Below, in pieces: positions 63,264 through 64,000 of a stretch of 64,000 bases of DNA (position 1 is its first letter; each line of letters starts with the position of its first letter). Source of the DNA: Larimichthys crocea. Taxonomy: Eukaryota > Chordata > Actinopteri > Sciaenidae. The notes under the pieces are model-generated. The model did not search any database, had not been told where the DNA came from, and saw nothing but the letters and a program-made list of their open reading frames with translations. The translations under genes and the position numbers were made by a program. The stretch spans positions 1,694,701 to 1,758,700 of the forward strand of contig NC_040016.1 in NCBI RefSeq assembly GCF_000972845.2, read 5' to 3'.

Positions 63264-64000
63264 ATGTGCCCCCTAGCACGGTCAGTGGCTTCCCCTGGCC
63301 AGGGGAACTTTTTTCTCCTCTTGGGGCTTTTACTTATCCTGAGCACATCCTACTCTGGAGGCCAACCCCCGCCGTTCAAACGATTTGTCCCTGTTGAGTC
63401 AGGGCTCACACATTTGGCCATCCACAACAAAACTGGAGAAGTCTATGTAGGAGCTATCAACTGGATTTTCAAGCTGTCTAGCAACCTGACCAAACTCCGC
63501 AGCCACATGACTGGCCCAGTGGTGGACAATGAGAAGTGCTACCCTCCACCAAGTGTCCAGTCCTGCCCTCACGACCTAGCCCAGACCCCCAATGTAAACA
63601 AGCTTCTTCTCATAGACTATGCACAGAACCGACTCATTGCCTGCGGCAGCACTTCGCAGGGCATCTGTCAGTTCCTACGTCTTGACGACCTCTTTAAGCT
63701 TGGCGAGCCCCACCACCGCAAGGAGCACTACCTCTCCAGTGTGGCAGAGTCCGGCACCATGTCCGGGGTCATCATAAGCTCCCCCCACAGTCCGACCAGC
63801 AAGCTATTCATCGGAACCCCCATTGATGGCAAGTCTGAGTACTTCCCCACGCTGTCCAGCCGCAAGCTGATGGAGAATGAAGAAAATGCCGACATGTTCA
63901 GCTTTGTCTATCAGGATGAGTTTGTCTCTTCACAGCTGAAGATCCCCTCTGACACTTTGTCCAAGTTCCCTGCTTTTGACATCTATTATGTCTACAGCTT
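63264..64000 (+). CDS. plxna1: Plexin-A1, first coding exon (N-terminal 245 residues, partial)
   Basis: This is a cell-surface receptor for semaphorins, acting with neuropilins or directly, in axon guidance and cell motility; the family is about 1,900 residues with an intracellular GAP domain. Here residues 1-33 form a signal peptide ([12 protein letters not shown] core at 16-27), and the Sema domain begins near 38-48 (SGLTHLAIH). Family hallmarks are [10 protein letters not shown] (C92 and C101), the Cys pair C127/C135 in [29 protein letters not shown] (141-158) and the stretch [16 protein letters not shown] (188-203). [20 protein letters not shown] (226-245) favours A1 over A2, A3 and A4 from memory of the human proteins. 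N-glycosylation sequons lie at N55 and N74. The start is the first ATG after an in-frame TAA and has G at -3. The frame is open at the window end; whether it is the a or b fish paralogue is unknown. Residue 67 is Trp where human class A plexins have Arg. Confidence 0.95.
   Translation, partial: MCPLARSVASPGQGNFFLLLGLLLILSTSYSGGQPPPFKRFVPVESGLTHLAIHNKTGEVYVGAINWIFKLSSNLTKLRSHMTGPVVDNEKCYPPPSVQSCPHDLAQTPNVNKLLLIDYAQNRLIACGSTSQGICQFLRLDDLFKLGEPHHRKEHYLSSVAESGTMSGVIISSPHSPTSKLFIGTPIDGKSEYFPTLSSRKLMENEENADMFSFVYQDEFVSSQLKIPSDTLSKFPAFDIYYVYS

Noticed and set aside
63134..63397. 87-codon frame overlapping the plexin start
   Set aside because: It opens at TTG, not ATG, and lies in a different frame from the clear plexin protein. 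The hydrophobic stretch comes from the C/T-rich leader.

Overview
This window is vertebrate nuclear DNA, almost certainly from a teleost fish and probably a percomorph. It is intron- and repeat-rich, with dense (GT)n/(CA)n tracts, a decayed fish-type Tc1 transposon and several interspersed repeats that I recognise as typical of teleost genomes. There is no sign of bacterial or viral gene organisation. The species cannot be read from the sequence.

The only protein-coding gene I can support lies at the right edge. It is the first coding exon of a class A plexin, a semaphorin receptor, closest to plexin-A1 (plxna1) from my knowledge of the family. The reading frame starts at ATG 63264, encodes a signal peptide and the first part of the Sema domain, and runs off the window still open at base 64000, so it has no stop codon here. 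Upstream, a GC-rich TATA-poor promoter-like segment and a putative non-coding first exon sit at about 28,890-29,162, ending in a good splice donor. If that link is right, intron 1 is about 33.8 kb. Two good acceptors 141 bases apart (before 63000 and before 63141) precede the coding start, and only the first keeps a 17-codon upstream ORF in the message.

Layout: 1-2,000 is a SINE tail followed by an older repeat split by a dead Tc1 element. 2,000-28,880 is intergenic DNA with no recognisable gene; it holds microsatellites, a nested teleost repeat (5.4-6.2 kb), two diverged copies of one repeat (9.1 and 18.0 kb), two inverted-terminal elements (9.8-10.7 and 13.5-14.0 kb) and a long hairpin at 26.85 kb. 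28,890-29,162 is the promoter and exon 1. 29,163-62,999 is intron 1, with microsatellites, two copies of another teleost repeat (32.3 and 42.6 kb), an internal CpG-rich block (43.0-43.3 kb), a pogo/Tigger-like MITE (50.9 kb) and low-repeat stretches that may be conserved regulatory DNA. 63,000-64,000 is the 5' leader and first coding exon.

The other open frames, including one of 216 codons, are unsupported: they are short, low-complexity or read through microsatellites. No tRNA, rRNA or CRISPR was seen. Exon, promoter and repeat-family calls come from reading the sequence and from memory of the families; no alignment was run.
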